From Vibrio pomeroyi (GTDB lineage: Bacteria; Pseudomonadota; Gammaproteobacteria; Enterobacterales; Vibrionaceae), in contig NZ_AP025506.1 in assembly GCF_024347595.1 (NCBI RefSeq), positions 1,178,001 to 1,242,000 on the forward strand: a stretch of DNA of 64,000 nucleotides. Reading direction: 5' to 3'. Of the stretch, positions 31,065 to 41,832 are shown piece after piece. The translations under genes and the position numbers were made by a program. The notes under the pieces were generated by a model that made no database searches, was not told the origin of the DNA, and was given only the letters and a program-made list of their open reading frames with translations. Every line of letters begins with the position of its first letter. The first letter of the stretch is position 1.

Positions 31065-32348
31065 TTAGGTCTCTTTGAAACAATCAGGACGTTTAAGTGC
31101 CTTATCAATGGCTGAAACGAGCTGTTCAATATGTTCAGGTTTGCTAATGAAAGGAGGCATCATATAGATCAACTTGCCGAATGGGCGTATCCAAACGCCT
31201 TGTTCAACAAAGTGAGCTTGAATGGTTTCCATATCGACAGGTGAATGGGTTTCAACTACACCAATCGCGCCCAACCAGCGAACGTCTTTAACCAATGCAT
31301 GCTCTCGCAAAGGTGGCAGCAATTCAGAGAAAAGCTGTTCAATCTGCTGAGTCTGACTCTGCCAATGACCTTGCTCTATGATCGATAAACTTGCCGCACC
31401 GACCGCGCAAGCTAATGGGTTACCCATAAAGGTTGGCCCGTGCATAAAGCAGCCTGCTTCACCGCCACATACCGTATCAGCGACTTCTTTGCTCGCTAGC
31501 GTTGCTGAAAGGGTCATGTAGCCGCCAGTCAGCGCTTTACCCAAGCATAGAATGTCCGGTTGAATATCGGCATGCTCACACGCGAACAGTTTCCCAGTGC
31601 GACCAAACCCGGTCGCAATCTCATCCAAAATCAGCAATACGTTGAATTCATCGCACAGCAAGCGCACCTGTTTCAGAAATTCAGGGTGGTAAATACGCAT
31701 ACCGCCAGCGCCTTGAACGATCGGCTCCAAGATAACGGCTGCGACTTCTTGATGATGTGTTGCTAGCTTTTCACGGAAGCTGTTTATGTCGTTAGCGTCC
31801 CATTGATCCCAAAAGCCTGTTTTCGGTGAATCGGCAAAAATGTGTTCAGGCAAAAAGCCTTTGTAGAGGCTGTGCATAGAGTTTTCAGGGTCGGTCACTG
31901 ACATCGCTGCAAAGGTATCACCGTGGTAGCCATCTCTGAGTGTGAGGAACTTTGAACGAGGTTGTCCTTTGGCATGCCAGTATTGAAGCGCCATTTTAAG
32001 GCTCACTTCTACGGCAACTGAGCCTGAATCGGCCAAGAATACATGTTCAAGATTACTTGGTGCTAGATTGAGAAGCCTCTTACATAAATCGATGGCAGGC
32101 TGGTGGGTGATACCACCAAACATAACGTGTGAAACCTTATCGATCTGGCTATGAGCAGCGGCATTCAGCTCTGGATGATTGTAGCCGTGAATGGTTGACC
32201 ACCAAGACGACATGCCATCAATAATTCGTTTTCCGCCTTCTAATTCTAAGTAAACGCCGTCTGCATTGGTGACTGGGTAGCAGGTCAGAGGTGTTAACGT
32301 TGATGTGTAGGGATGCCAGATATGCTGGCGATCAAAGGCGAGATCCAT
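31065..32348 (-). CDS. bioA: Adenosylmethionine-8-amino-7-oxononanoate aminotransferase
   Basis: BioA transfers an amino group from SAM to KAPA to make DAPA, using PLP. The protein of about 427 residues is a class III aminotransferase, with WHPYTS near the N-terminus, DGMSSWWSTIHGYNHPE, the PLP-binding DEIATGFGRTG, and the Schiff-base lysine in LCLGKALTGGY. The ATG at 32348 has GGAAG six bases upstream. The ATG at 32360 would add four residues without such a site. It is divergent from bioBFCD across a BirA-type operator, the classical arrangement. Confidence 0.95.
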   Translation of the reverse strand: MDLAFDRQHIWHPYTSTLTPLTCYPVTNADGVYLELEGGKRIIDGMSSWWSTIHGYNHPELNAAAHSQIDKVSHVMFGGITHQPAIDLCKRLLNLAPSNLEHVFLADSGSVAVEVSLKMALQYWHAKGQPRSKFLTLRDGYHGDTFAAMSVTDPENSMHSLYKGFLPEHIFADSPKTGFWDQWDANDINSFREKLATHHQEVAAVILEPIVQGAGGMRIYHPEFLKQVRLLCDEFNVLLILDEIATGFGRTGKLFACEHADIQPDILCLGKALTGGYMTLSATLASKEVADTVCGGEAGCFMHGPTFMGNPLACAVGAASLSIIEQGHWQSQTQQIEQLFSELLPPLREHALVKDVRWLGAIGVVETHSPVDMETIQAHFVEQGVWIRPFGKLIYMMPPFISKPEHIEQLVSAIDKALKRPDCFKET

Positions 32349-32388
32349 AGTAACTTCCATTCTTGGTGTTGATCAAAAAATAACCAGA

Positions 32389-32420
32389 TGTAAACTTTTG
32401 ACATTATCAATGTGTTGACA
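32389..32420. promoter_or_regulatory. BirA (biotin operator) palindrome between bioA and bioB
   Basis: TGTAAAC at 32389-32395 and GTTGACA at 32414-32420 are separated by 18 bases, the same geometry as the TGTAAAC...GTTTACA arms of the E. coli bio operator. The right arm contains TTGACA, a good -35 hexamer for bioB, so BirA binding would block the promoter. The sequence is seen; control by BirA with biotinyl-AMP is inferred from the family. Confidence 0.75.
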
Positions 32421-32509
32421 GTCTAAAGCTTGTCGGTAGACTAGCCAAGCATAAATGCAAACTCTAGACACAGAGTTGTAACATCAAAAAATAAAAAAAG
32501 GATCGACAC

Positions 32510-33562
32510 GTGGAAGTTCGTCATGACTGGACAGTTGCTGAAGTAACAGCGCTGCTTGAAAAACCGTTTATGGATTTAATGTTTGAAGCTCAAGTCGTTC
32601 ATAGACAGTACCAAGAGCACAACCACGTGCAAGTGAGTACGCTTTTATCGATAAAGACAGGTGCTTGTCCTGAAGATTGTAAGTATTGCCCTCAAAGTGC
32701 TCACTACCGAACGGATGTCGACAAAGAACGCTTAATGGAAGTTGAGCGTGTTTTGGATGCGGCGCAAAAAGCCAAGAATGCGGGCTCAACTCGCTTCTGT
32801 ATGGGCGCGGCATGGAAAAACCCGAAAGAACGCGATATGCCTCACCTAACTGACATGATCAAAGGTGTGAAAGGTATGGGGTTAGAAACCTGTATGACAC
32901 TGGGCATGTTAACGCCGGATCAAGCAGGTGAGCTAGCCGACGCAGGTTTGGACTACTACAACCATAACCTTGATACGTCTCCAGAATTCTACGGCAGCAT
33001 TATTACCACTCGTACTTACCAAGATCGTTTAGATACGTTATCTCATGTGCGTGATGCCGGAATGAAGATCTGTTCTGGTGGCATCATCGGTATGGGCGAA
33101 AGCACCAATGACCGAGCAGGCCTTCTTGTAGAGCTGGCGAACCTTCCAGTACACCCAGAAAGTGTGCCAATCAACATGCTTGTAAAAGTGAAAGGCACAC
33201 CGATGGAAAACGTCGATGATGTTGAGTCTTTCGACTTCATCAAGCTGATTGCAATTGCACGTATTATGATGCCTATGTCTGCGGTTCGCTTATCTGCAGG
33301 CCGTGAGAACATGAACGAACAGATGCAAGCGATGTGTTTCATGGCGGGTGCGAACTCTATCTTCTACGGTTGTAAGCTACTGACTACGCCGAACCCAGAT
33401 GAAGACACGGATATGCAGCTGTTTAAGAAGTTGGGTATCAACAGCCAAGAAGTGGCTCAAAAGCCAGACGAAATTCAAGAAAACGAACTGTTAGATCAAG
33501 TGGTGGAGCGCGTTGCGGCTCGTCCAACTAAAGATGACATGTTCTACGATGCCACGGTTTAA
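32510..33562 (+). CDS. bioB: Biotin synthase
   Basis: BioB is a radical-SAM enzyme that inserts sulfur into dethiobiotin to make biotin. The 350-residue protein shows the SAM cluster motif CPEDCKYC (C53, C57, C60), the second cluster region with [13 protein letters not shown] and [13 protein letters not shown], and [11 protein letters not shown] with the conserved arginine ligand. The start is GTG with AAAAAGGA upstream. The first gene of bioBFCD; the next gene overlaps its 3' end. It is driven from the shared bioA/bioB operator region. Confidence 0.97.
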   Translation: MEVRHDWTVAEVTALLEKPFMDLMFEAQVVHRQYQEHNHVQVSTLLSIKTGACPEDCKYCPQSAHYRTDVDKERLMEVERVLDAAQKAKNAGSTRFCMGAAWKNPKERDMPHLTDMIKGVKGMGLETCMTLGMLTPDQAGELADAGLDYYNHNLDTSPEFYGSIITTRTYQDRLDTLSHVRDAGMKICSGGIIGMGESTNDRAGLLVELANLPVHPESVPINMLVKVKGTPMENVDDVESFDFIKLIAIARIMMPMSAVRLSAGRENMNEQMQAMCFMAGANSIFYGCKLLTTPNPDEDTDMQLFKKLGINSQEVAQKPDEIQENELLDQVVERVAARPTKDDMFYDATV

Positions 33563-34769
33563 AGCTCGCATTAAAGAAGCCCTTGTTCATCGCCATGAGC
33601 AAGGGCTGAATCGCCAACTCAAGGTGCTCGAAAACAGCAATGGACCTTTGTTGAATAGTGAAGGTTCTAGTTTCATCAATTTTTCGAGTAATGATTATTT
33701 AGGTCTGGCGAACGATCCTGAACTGGTCGATGCATGGCAAACGGGTCTTTCCCAATATGGTGCTGGAAGTGCGGCATCGCCATTGGTAACAGGCTTTAGT
33801 CCTGCTCATCGAAACTTAGAGGTTCAGCTGTGTGAATGGCTCGGCTTTGAACGTGCCATTCTGTTTAGCTCTGGTTTCAGTGCTAACCAAGCCTTTTTGT
33901 TTTCTCTGCTCGAAAAAGACGACTCATTACTGCAAGACAAACTTAACCACGCCTCTTTGATGGAAGCGGGGATGCTTTCTCCTGCAACAATGAAACGCTT
34001 TAAGCACAACGACACGCAACATCTAGAGTCGCTACTGCGCCGTTCTCCACAATCCTTGGTTGTGACGGAAGGCGTGTTCAGCATGGATGGCGATCAGGCT
34101 CCCCTCAATCAAATATCTAATCTGACCAATCAATACGACAGTTGGCTAGCGGTTGATGATGCCCACGGCATTGGGGTATTGGGTGATAAAGGGGCAGGGA
34201 GTTGCAACGCTTCGCAAATAACGCCTGATATCTTGGTGGTGACCTTTGGTAAAGCATTTGGCCTATCTGGTGCTGCGATTTTGTGTTCATCAGAAGTGGG
34301 TGACTACTTAACGCAATTTGCTCGTCATCATGTGTATTCGACGGCAATACCCCCCTCACAGGCTGTCGCTTTGTCGCATGCCTGTCAGATGATTCAAACG
34401 CAAGAGTGGCGTCGCGAGAAGCTAACCGAGTTAGGGGCTCTCTATGCAGAGCAGATGAATGGCGTACAAGGTTTTGTTGATACTCAGACTCCAATTAAGC
34501 CGTTTGTGATCGGTGAAGCTCAGGCTGCGCTCTTCGTTGCTGAAGAATTAAAGCGCAACCAAGTTTGGGTCACTGCAATTAGGCCACCAACGGTTCCGAC
34601 TGGGACAGCGCGTCTGCGTATTACACTAACCGCCAATCACACTCAAAAGCAGATTCTTCAGTTAACCCGCTCGTTACGTCAAGCAGTAGAAAGAAACGTT
34701 AAATCAGGTGAATCAAGCTTTGGACCCAATAGCGAAACTCACATCGAAATAAATAATGAGGCTCAGTAA
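33549..34769 (+). CDS. bioF: 8-amino-7-oxononanoate synthase
   Basis: BioF condenses pimeloyl-ACP (or pimeloyl-CoA) with alanine to give KAPA, using PLP. The protein of about 406 residues is an alpha-oxoamine synthase, with [12 protein letters not shown], the [13 protein letters not shown] segment, [10 protein letters not shown] and the PLP lysine in [13 protein letters not shown] chose the ATG at 33549 ([12 protein letters not shown]), which overlaps the bioB 3' end by 14 bases, over an in-frame ATG at 33513. Translational coupling with bioB is likely. The next gene starts directly at its stop. Confidence 0.94.
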   Translation: MPRFKARIKEALVHRHEQGLNRQLKVLENSNGPLLNSEGSSFINFSSNDYLGLANDPELVDAWQTGLSQYGAGSAASPLVTGFSPAHRNLEVQLCEWLGFERAILFSSGFSANQAFLFSLLEKDDSLLQDKLNHASLMEAGMLSPATMKRFKHNDTQHLESLLRRSPQSLVVTEGVFSMDGDQAPLNQISNLTNQYDSWLAVDDAHGIGVLGDKGAGSCNASQITPDILVVTFGKAFGLSGAAILCSSEVGDYLTQFARHHVYSTAIPPSQAVALSHACQMIQTQEWRREKLTELGALYAEQMNGVQGFVDTQTPIKPFVIGEAQAALFVAEELKRNQVWVTAIRPPTVPTGTARLRITLTANHTQKQILQLTRSLRQAVERNVKSGESSFGPNSETHIEINNEAQ

Positions 34770-35573
34770 ATGTCACAAGAAGCAGTCGTGCATAATTACG
34801 TAGGCCAAGATAAGAGTGCGATTGCCGAAGCTTTCGGCAAAGCAGCAACAACCTATGATAAACACGCTGAGTTTCAGCGCGATGTTGGCCACCGACTACT
34901 GGATAAGTTACCAGCCGACCTCTCAGGTTTAAAGGTACTCGATTTAGGTTGTGGTACGGGTTATTTCTCCGAACAGATGGCGAAACGCGGTGCTGAGGTT
35001 GTGTGCGCTGATTTATCTGCTGGAATGTTAAAAGCGGCAGAACAACGTTGCGGTGCATCGGTCGCTTTATATCAACAAGCTGACGCTGAGCAATTGCCGT
35101 TTGAAGATGGATGTTTCGACATCGTTTTTTCGAGCTTAGCGTTACAATGGTGTGATGATTTATCGTCACCTTTAAAAGAGATGAAGCGTGTTACAGCGGC
35201 TGGTGGACGTGTGATTTTCTCAACTTTGCTTGATGGGTCACTGTTTGAACTGGAAAAGTCATGGTCCAAAATTGACGCACATCAACACGTTAACCATTTT
35301 ATTACAATCAATCAGGTAAAAATTGCGTTAGCGCAATCTAGCTGTACTGCTCATCAACTAGACTTGCCCACCATCACCGTTTGGTACGACACTGCGTTTG
35401 AACTGATGCGCGACCTTAAAGGCATCGGTGCTAATCACGTAAGTGGTCGCTCACAAGGTTTAACAAGTCGCCGTATGTTGCAGCTTGTTGAACGGGAATA
35501 TCGAGAGTTCAAAAACCATCAAGGTTTCTTACCAGCAACATATCAAGTTTGTTTAGGGGTTATTCAATTATGA
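34770..35573 (+). CDS. bioC: Malonyl-ACP O-methyltransferase BioC
   Basis: BioC methylates malonyl-ACP so that fatty-acid enzymes can build the pimeloyl chain of biotin. The 267-residue class I methyltransferase has the motif [15 protein letters not shown] (about residues 54-68), the acidic motif [13 protein letters not shown] and the [11 protein letters not shown] region typical of BioC. It begins at the base after the bioF stop. Its TGA overlaps the bioD ATG (ATGA). No separate bioH is seen in this window, so pimeloyl-ACP methyl ester hydrolysis must be encoded elsewhere. Confidence 0.95.
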   Translation: MSQEAVVHNYVGQDKSAIAEAFGKAATTYDKHAEFQRDVGHRLLDKLPADLSGLKVLDLGCGTGYFSEQMAKRGAEVVCADLSAGMLKAAEQRCGASVALYQQADAEQLPFEDGCFDIVFSSLALQWCDDLSSPLKEMKRVTAAGGRVIFSTLLDGSLFELEKSWSKIDAHQHVNHFITINQVKIALAQSSCTAHQLDLPTITVWYDTAFELMRDLKGIGANHVSGRSQGLTSRRMLQLVEREYREFKNHQGFLPATYQVCLGVIQL

Positions 35574-36253
35574 TTGATGCATTATTCATTGCAGGTACGG
35601 ATACCGAAGTGGGAAAAACTGTGGTTTCAAAAGCGATTCTTCAAGCTTTGGCCGCACAAGATTTATCAACAATTGGCTACAAGCCAGTTGCTGCAGGGTG
35701 TGAACAATACCCTGAAGGGTTACGTAACAGTGATGCGCTTCATCTTCAAGAAGCGGCGACGCAAGATATTGCTTACGAAGACGTGAACCCGTACGCGTTG
35801 CTACTGCCATCATCACCTCACATCGCAGCTAAGCATGACGGTGTCGTGATTGATGAAGCGGTATTATCGGCGAAATTAGACGAGCATAAGCAAAACTCGG
35901 ACATCGTTCTAGTTGAAGGTGCAGGTGGCTGGCGTGTGCCTGTTTCAGATGACGAATACTTGTCTAGCTGGGTCAAGAAAGAGCAGCTTCCAGTTGTATT
36001 GACCGTTGGGATTAAGCTGGGTTGTTTGAGCCATGCTCTGTTAACCGCAGAAGCGATTCGTGCCGATGGTCTAAATCTAGTCGGTTGGGTAGCAAACCGC
36101 ATTAATCCAGGCACTGAGCACTACGCTGATATTATTGCGATGCTTGAAGATAAGCTAGGTGCGCCAAAGTTAGGTGAGATCCCTTACGTACCAAAAGCGA
36201 AGTCTAAGAATATTGGTAAGTACATTAATGTACAGCCATTGCTTGAGCTTTAA
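35570..36253 (+). CDS. bioD: Dethiobiotin synthetase
   Basis: BioD closes the ureido ring of dethiobiotin from DAPA, CO2 and ATP. The protein of about 227 residues opens with the P-loop-like [17 protein letters not shown] and has GYKPVAAG and [12 protein letters not shown], all typical of BioD. I chose the ATG at 35570, which overlaps the bioC stop; the frame is open further upstream to 35549 but that lies inside bioC and does not match the family. Last gene of the bio operon, followed by a strong terminator. Confidence 0.95.
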   Translation: MIDALFIAGTDTEVGKTVVSKAILQALAAQDLSTIGYKPVAAGCEQYPEGLRNSDALHLQEAATQDIAYEDVNPYALLLPSSPHIAAKHDGVVIDEAVLSAKLDEHKQNSDIVLVEGAGGWRVPVSDDEYLSSWVKKEQLPVVLTVGIKLGCLSHALLTAEAIRADGLNLVGWVANRINPGTEHYADIIAMLEDKLGAPKLGEIPYVPKAKSKNIGKYINVQPLLEL

Positions 36254-36277
36254 TTCTCGAGTTGTATGTGAAACAAG

Positions 36278-36303
36278 AAAAGGGCTGCGATTGCAGCCCT
36301 TTT
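36278..36303. terminator. Bidirectional terminator after bioD
   Basis: An 11-base perfect stem AAAAGGGCTGC/GCAGCCCTTTT with a GATT loop. It also suits the minus-strand small gene that ends at 36338. Confidence 0.9.
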
Positions 36304-36337
36304 GCTATTTTAAGCCTGTGTAGAGTTAAGCTTGGGA

Positions 36338-36505
36338 TTAATGTTCTTTTGTAAGGCCCATTAGTGCTTGTTGTGTCTCTGTTATATTGGTTTGCGCTGC
36401 TTGTGGCGTAAGAATACCGATCTGTTTCTTTGCTTCTTCTTCAGTAATCCCTAGGTGACAGCACAGTAAGTCGATAGCCATTTGAGTGTTAGTACCTTCA
36501 ACCAT
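36338..36505 (-). CDS. Small unrecognised protein (55 residues)
   Basis: A short protein (MVEGTNTQMAIDLLCCHLG...) that I do not recognise. It has a CC pair near residue 16 and a helical segment ITEEEAKKQIGIL, which gives a vaguely UBA-like look. I chose the ATG at 36505 because AAGGAAAGGA lies directly upstream; an ATG at 36526 would add seven residues with no ribosome-binding site. Its end is served by the bidirectional bioD terminator. The good ribosome-binding site and terminator argue that it is real. The role is unknown. Confidence 0.65.
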   Translation of the reverse strand: MVEGTNTQMAIDLLCCHLGITEEEAKKQIGILTPQAAQTNITETQQALMGLTKEH

Positions 36506-36780
36506 GATCCTTTCCTTTTGTTCCATGAACTAGCCAATACAGTAATTGACTGACACTCTAAACGGATCACTGGTGGTTAACCATACTACTTAGGTCTAAT
36601 GGACGATTGAGAAATGAACCACTCCCGTAATCAAATGTTGCAATTTAATGCTTAACCTTGTTTTCTTAATCTAAGACTATATGTATAAGTAAGTATAAGT
36701 CTCAAGGTTGGAATAAATTGCTGTCTGCCTTGTCTATAACAATAAGTTTTATAAAAACAGCTTTCATGCGGAGATAAGTA

Positions 36781-37644
36781 ATGAAGCGAGTAATGTTGTT
36801 CCTTGCAACCAACCTTGCGGTTGTATTGGTACTAAGTGTTGTTCTTAATATTGTATACGCTGTTACAGGTATGCAACCAGGAAGCCTCTCAGGCTTGCTG
36901 TTAATGGCTGCGGTATTTGGTTTTGGCGGCTCATTCATTTCATTAATGATGTCAAAGAAAATGGCGCTACGCTCAGTTGGCGGCATGGTCATTGAAAGCC
37001 CACGTAATGAAACAGAACATTGGTTGATGGAGACGGTAAGCCGTCAAGCTCAACAAGTTGGTATTGGTATGCCAACAGTGGCGATCTACGATTCGCCAGA
37101 CATCAACGCATTCGCAACCGGCGCTAAGCGTGATGATTCATTGGTGGCGGTATCAACAGGCCTTCTGCACAACATGACACGTGACGAGGCTGAAGCGGTA
37201 TTAGCGCATGAAGTTAGCCACATCGCAAACGGCGACATGGTGACAATGACCCTAATGCAAGGTGTCGTGAACACGTTCGTTATCTTCCTTTCTCGTTTCA
37301 TCGCGAACATTGTTGCGTCGAATGACAACGAAGAAGAGGGTGGCAGCAACATGATGGTGTACTTTGGTGTGTCTATGGTGCTGGAATTGGTGTTTGGTTT
37401 CTTGGCAAGCTTCATTACGATGTGGTACAGCCGTCATCGTGAATTCCATGCCGATGCAGGTGCTGCGCACTTGGTAGGTAAAGAGAAGATGATTGCAGCG
37501 CTAGAGCGTCTAAAAGTGAGCCACGAGCCACAGCTAGAAGGTTCTATGATGGCGTTTGGCATCAACGGTAAGAAGTCTCTAACTGAGCTACTAATGAGCC
37601 ACCCGCCACTAGATAAGCGTATTGCGTCTCTACGTAACATGTAA
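36781..37644 (+). CDS. htpX: Membrane zinc metalloprotease HtpX
   Basis: HtpX is an inner-membrane protease of the M48 family that degrades misfolded membrane proteins alongside FtsH. The 287-residue protein has N-terminal transmembrane helices (about 4-26 and 37-57), the zinc motif HEVSH (H143, E144, H147), two further hydrophobic segments (about 160-180 and 195-215), and the downstream [12 protein letters not shown] with the third zinc ligand. The ribosome-binding site is GGAGAT before the ATG. In E. coli it is stress-induced; I see no clear heat-shock promoter here. A terminator follows. Confidence 0.95.
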   Translation: MKRVMLFLATNLAVVLVLSVVLNIVYAVTGMQPGSLSGLLLMAAVFGFGGSFISLMMSKKMALRSVGGMVIESPRNETEHWLMETVSRQAQQVGIGMPTVAIYDSPDINAFATGAKRDDSLVAVSTGLLHNMTRDEAEAVLAHEVSHIANGDMVTMTLMQGVVNTFVIFLSRFIANIVASNDNEEEGGSNMMVYFGVSMVLELVFGFLASFITMWYSRHREFHADAGAAHLVGKEKMIAALERLKVSHEPQLEGSMMAFGINGKKSLTELLMSHPPLDKRIASLRNM

Positions 37645-37686
37645 TCTCTAATACGATTAGCCATCGCTAGTCGACAAGAACAATCT

Positions 37687-37713
37687 AAAGGCTTCCTTCG
37701 GGAGGCCTTTTTT
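37687..37713 (+). terminator. Rho-independent terminator after htpX
   Basis: A ten-base stem AAAGGCTTCC/GGAGGCCTTT with a TTCG tetraloop and T run. Confidence 0.85.
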
Positions 37714-37740
37714 GATCTTAGCGCTTAAGATAACAAGTGT

Positions 37741-37772
37741 TGAGACATGAGATATGAGATATGAGATATGAG
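37741..37772. repeat. Heptanucleotide tandem repeat
   Basis: A unit of TGAGATA is repeated, with the first copy TGAGACA, for about 4.6 copies. It lies between htpX and purB, outside any gene. Confidence 0.8.
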
Positions 37773-37888
37773 GTGCAGTTGTCGTTAGGTGATTAAATTG
37801 AATCAATAGGGGCCGAGTAGGTCAATCGGAGAAGGCTTGGTGTTCTTGTGTTGACGATTCTTGTGTCGATAGATTTAGTTCCGAGCAA

Positions 37889-37915
37889 TAAAAAGGCTTC
37901 CACATGGGAAGCCTT
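37889..37915 (-). terminator. Rho-independent terminator of purB
   Basis: A nine-base stem AAGGCTTCC/GGAAGCCTT with a five-base loop. On the minus strand it is followed by a T run. It lies about 30 bases after the purB stop. Confidence 0.85.
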
Positions 37916-37944
37916 AGTCTATTCTGCGATTCGAAATTCGAATC

Positions 37945-39382
<1,438 letters not shown>

Positions 39383-39389
39383 GCATATT

Positions 39390-39405
39390 GCGCAATCGTT
39401 TGCGT
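39390..39405 (-). promoter_or_regulatory. PurR-type operator upstream of purB
   Basis: GCGCAATCGTTTGCGT matches the E. coli PurR consensus ACGCAAACGTTTGCGT at 14 of 16 positions. It lies eight bases upstream of the purB -35 element. In E. coli the purB PurR site is inside the gene, so the position differs. Binding is inferred. Confidence 0.7.
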
Positions 39406-39422
39406 GAGAGATGTGTTGATAC

Positions 39423-39452
39423 AAAAAACAAGCTCGCGACGAGGCGCGAGCT
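39423..39452 (-). terminator. Rho-independent terminator of hflD
   Basis: An eight-base stem AGCTCGCG/CGCGAGCT with a six-base loop. On the minus strand it is followed by TG and six T. It separates hflD from purB. Confidence 0.85.
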
Positions 39453-39458
39453 AATAAA

Positions 39459-40076
39459 TTACATTCGAGCTAGTAGGATTTGAGCCTGCTCGATCATCTT
39501 CTTGCGACCGAAGATAAGGTGGCGACGTTTGCCGCCAACTTGACGCCATAACACAGCGCTTCGAATCCCTGATAGAAGCAGTGCGCGAACCTTATGTTGG
39601 CTCGATGTCTGTTGAAGTACAGACGGTGTACCAGAAACCTGAATGCGTGGGCCGATTGGGCTGACAACATCAAGGTAGATACTCGCAAGGTTGCTGATCA
39701 TTTGCTCGTCAAACAGATCAAAGTGTTCAGTTTGGCGCTCTGCAGTTTGAATGCGATCACCAAGCTGAGACATAGAGTCGTTGCGAGAAGATAGCTTACG
39801 CTCAAGCGCCATCAAGCTGATGATGTAACGAGTGATATCGCTACCTGCTGGAGTACTATCGATACCTTTTACTAAGCACTCAAGGCCAAGCTTTAGGTTC
39901 GCTTCACGTCCAAATACACCAACAGTATTCGCTGGGTTGGTATTTAAAATGGCACTGAGTGAAGCTTCGAAGGCATCTTTATCACAATGGCCGTCTTTCG
40001 CTACTTGTTGAACCAAAGCCACAGCTTGGCAAATTCCGGCGAAAGCAATAGTACGGTCATAAAGTGTATTAGCCAC
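39459..40076 (-). CDS. hflD: High-frequency lysogenization protein HflD
   Basis: HflD (formerly YcfC) is a small membrane-associated protein that in E. coli binds phage lambda CII; its housekeeping role is unclear. The 205-residue protein matches the family along its length: [49 protein letters not shown] and [27 protein letters not shown]. It lies between mnmA and purB, as in enterics. The gap from mnmA is about 43 bases. A terminator follows its stop. Confidence 0.93.
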   Translation of the reverse strand: MANTLYDRTIAFAGICQAVALVQQVAKDGHCDKDAFEASLSAILNTNPANTVGVFGREANLKLGLECLVKGIDSTPAGSDITRYIISLMALERKLSSRNDSMSQLGDRIQTAERQTEHFDLFDEQMISNLASIYLDVVSPIGPRIQVSGTPSVLQQTSSQHKVRALLLSGIRSAVLWRQVGGKRRHLIFGRKKMIEQAQILLARM

Positions 40077-40119
40077 GTAGTAACTCCTAGTTGTCTTCTA
40101 TCGTTTGTCGTTTGATTGA

Positions 40120-41256
40120 TTAGATGCGCTTTTCGATGATACCACCACCAAGACATACTTCGCCTTGGTAGAACACTGCAGATTGACCTGGGGTCACCGC
40201 GATTTGTGGCTCATCAAAAATAACTTTAATGTTCTCATCATCAATTGGGATGATTGTACAAGGAATATCTGTTTGACGGTAACGTGTTTTTACCGTGCAT
40301 GTCATAACTTCAGTAATTGGTGTGCGATTTACCCAATGAAGTTGAGATGCGATCAAACCTTCTGATTTAAGAAGAGGGTGGTCTTTACCTTGTACTGCGA
40401 TAAGTACATTACGCTTAAGATCTTTTTCACCAACAAACCATGGTTCTTCATTACCGCCGCCACCTTTGGTGCCGCCGATATGTAGGCCTTTACGTTGACC
40501 TAGTGTGTGGTACATCAAGCCTTGGTGTTGACCAATCACTTGGCCTTCTGGCGTTTCAATGTTACCCGGTTGCGCTGGTAGGTATTTGCCTAGGAACTCA
40601 GTGAACTTACGCTCACCAATAAAGCAGATGCCTGTAGAGTCTTTTTTCTTCGCTGTGATCAAGTCTTGCTCTTCAGCAATACGTCGTACTTCAGGCTTCT
40701 CTAGTTCACCAACAGGGAATAGGCTGCGTGCTACTTGATCTGAGCTTAGCGTGTATAGGAAATAGCTCTGGTCTTTGTTACTGTCTAGGCCACGTAGCAT
40801 TTCTGGTTTAACGCCAGCATCTAGCTCTTCTTGAGTAGGGAATGTACGACGAACGTAGTGACCCATCGCGATGTAGTCTGCGTCTAGTACTTCATCAGCA
40901 AACTCTAAGAATGCTTTGAATTTGATTTCTTTGTTACAAAGGATATCTGGGTTAGGCGTACGGCCTGCTTTGTATTCTTCAAGGAAGTATTCGAATACGT
41001 TGTCCCAGTATTCTGCAGCAAAGTTAATGGTGTGAAGGTGGATACCTAGTTTGTCACATACCGCTTGAGCATCAGCAAGATCTTCAGCTGCCGTGCAGTA
41101 TTCTTCGTTATCGTCTTCTTCCCAGTTTTTCATGAAAAGGCCTTCTACCTGATAGCCTTGTTGCTGAAGAAGATACGCCGATACTGACGAATCTACACCG
41201 CCGGACATACCGACAATTACTTTCTTTTCGCTGTTTCCAGAGCTGATATCTGACAT
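40120..41256 (-). CDS. mnmA: tRNA-specific 2-thiouridylase MnmA
   Basis: MnmA thiolates U34 of tRNA-Lys, Glu and Gln, using sulfur relayed by Tus proteins and ATP. The 378-residue protein has the PP-loop SGGVDS (residues 18-23), the first catalytic cysteine C107 in [12 protein letters not shown] and the second, C211, in [10 protein letters not shown]. The [13 protein letters not shown] motif and a C-terminal beta-barrel are also present. The first gene of mnmA-hflD-purB. The downstream order matches E. coli. Confidence 0.96.
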   Translation of the reverse strand: MSDISSGNSEKKVIVGMSGGVDSSVSAYLLQQQGYQVEGLFMKNWEEDDNEEYCTAAEDLADAQAVCDKLGIHLHTINFAAEYWDNVFEYFLEEYKAGRTPNPDILCNKEIKFKAFLEFADEVLDADYIAMGHYVRRTFPTQEELDAGVKPEMLRGLDSNKDQSYFLYTLSSDQVARSLFPVGELEKPEVRRIAEEQDLITAKKKDSTGICFIGERKFTEFLGKYLPAQPGNIETPEGQVIGQHQGLMYHTLGQRKGLHIGGTKGGGGNEEPWFVGEKDLKRNVLIAVQGKDHPLLKSEGLIASQLHWVNRTPITEVMTCTVKTRYRQTDIPCTIIPIDDENIKVIFDEPQIAVTPGQSAVFYQGEVCLGGGIIEKRI

Positions 41257-41460
41257 GTCTAAACACCGTTACTATTACTTGGTCGCAGATTCTAACAGAA
41301 AGAGAAACGCCGTGACAGATCCGAGACCGGAATCACAGTTTCATTTGCACAAATAGTGCGCTGACTTTGTTAGAGAATCGCATGAGAGCGAGGTGAGTCG
41401 CTAGGATGTCAGAAGTATATGTGGCATAGTCGCTCGAAATCCAAGACCTGAGATAAAAAA

Positions 41461-41730
41461 ATGTCTGAACAAAATGAATTTATGCAAGAAGAAGAGCTGA
41501 TCGAGATTATTGAAAATCAACTTGAAGATGGCGAACCTGTAAAAGTAAAAGAAACGCTAATGCGATTAATGATGACAGGCACTCCTCGTGAAGAGGCGAT
41601 TGCTGCAATGGCATGTGCATTGGCTATCGAAGTATTTGACGTTATGAAAAACGGCGCTGAGTTTAATCAAAAGCGTTACGCCGAGCATTTGGGCATGCTG
41701 CCTGATTTAAGCTTTATGGAAGGCGAATAA
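41461..41730 (+). CDS. Small acidic protein of unknown function (89 residues)
   Basis: I do not recognise this protein. It is acidic and predicted helical, without transmembrane segments or Cys pairs. The N-terminus MSEQNEFMQEEELIEIIENQLEDGEP leads to a conserved-looking core TLMRLMMTGTPREEAIAAMACALAIEVFDVMK. The core reads like a compact helical bundle. It starts with an ATG after an AT-rich leader containing AGATAAAA, and lies between mnmA (divergent) and gsk, about 100 bases upstream of gsk. A PurR-type site follows it, so gsk is separately controlled. Confidence 0.7.
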   Translation: MSEQNEFMQEEELIEIIENQLEDGEPVKVKETLMRLMMTGTPREEAIAAMACALAIEVFDVMKNGAEFNQKRYAEHLGMLPDLSFMEGE

Positions 41731-41742
41731 AAAAATACCCTG

Positions 41743-41754
41743 GCAAACGTTTGC
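41743..41754 (+). promoter_or_regulatory. PurR-type operator upstream of gsk
   Basis: GCAAACGTTTGC is a perfect palindrome equal to the core of the PurR consensus. It abuts the promoter-like TATAGT (41755-41760), so a bound repressor would block transcription of gsk, a purine salvage gene. Binding is inferred. Confidence 0.7.
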
Positions 41755-41832
41755 TATAGTTTGAAAGATTGCCGCGTTAAATATAGCGCGGTAGAATCCG
41801 CCACCTATTTCCCCTTGACTTAGACTAGCCCT

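Noticed and set aside
34699..35169. A 156-codon minus-strand ORF across bioF and bioC
   Set aside because: It overlaps two well-supported bio genes and its basic, Gln/Arg/His-rich translation looks like a shadow.
36600..36780. A heat-shock (sigma-32) promoter before htpX
   Set aside because: No convincing CTTGAAA-type -35 with a CCCATNT-type -10 at proper spacing was found.
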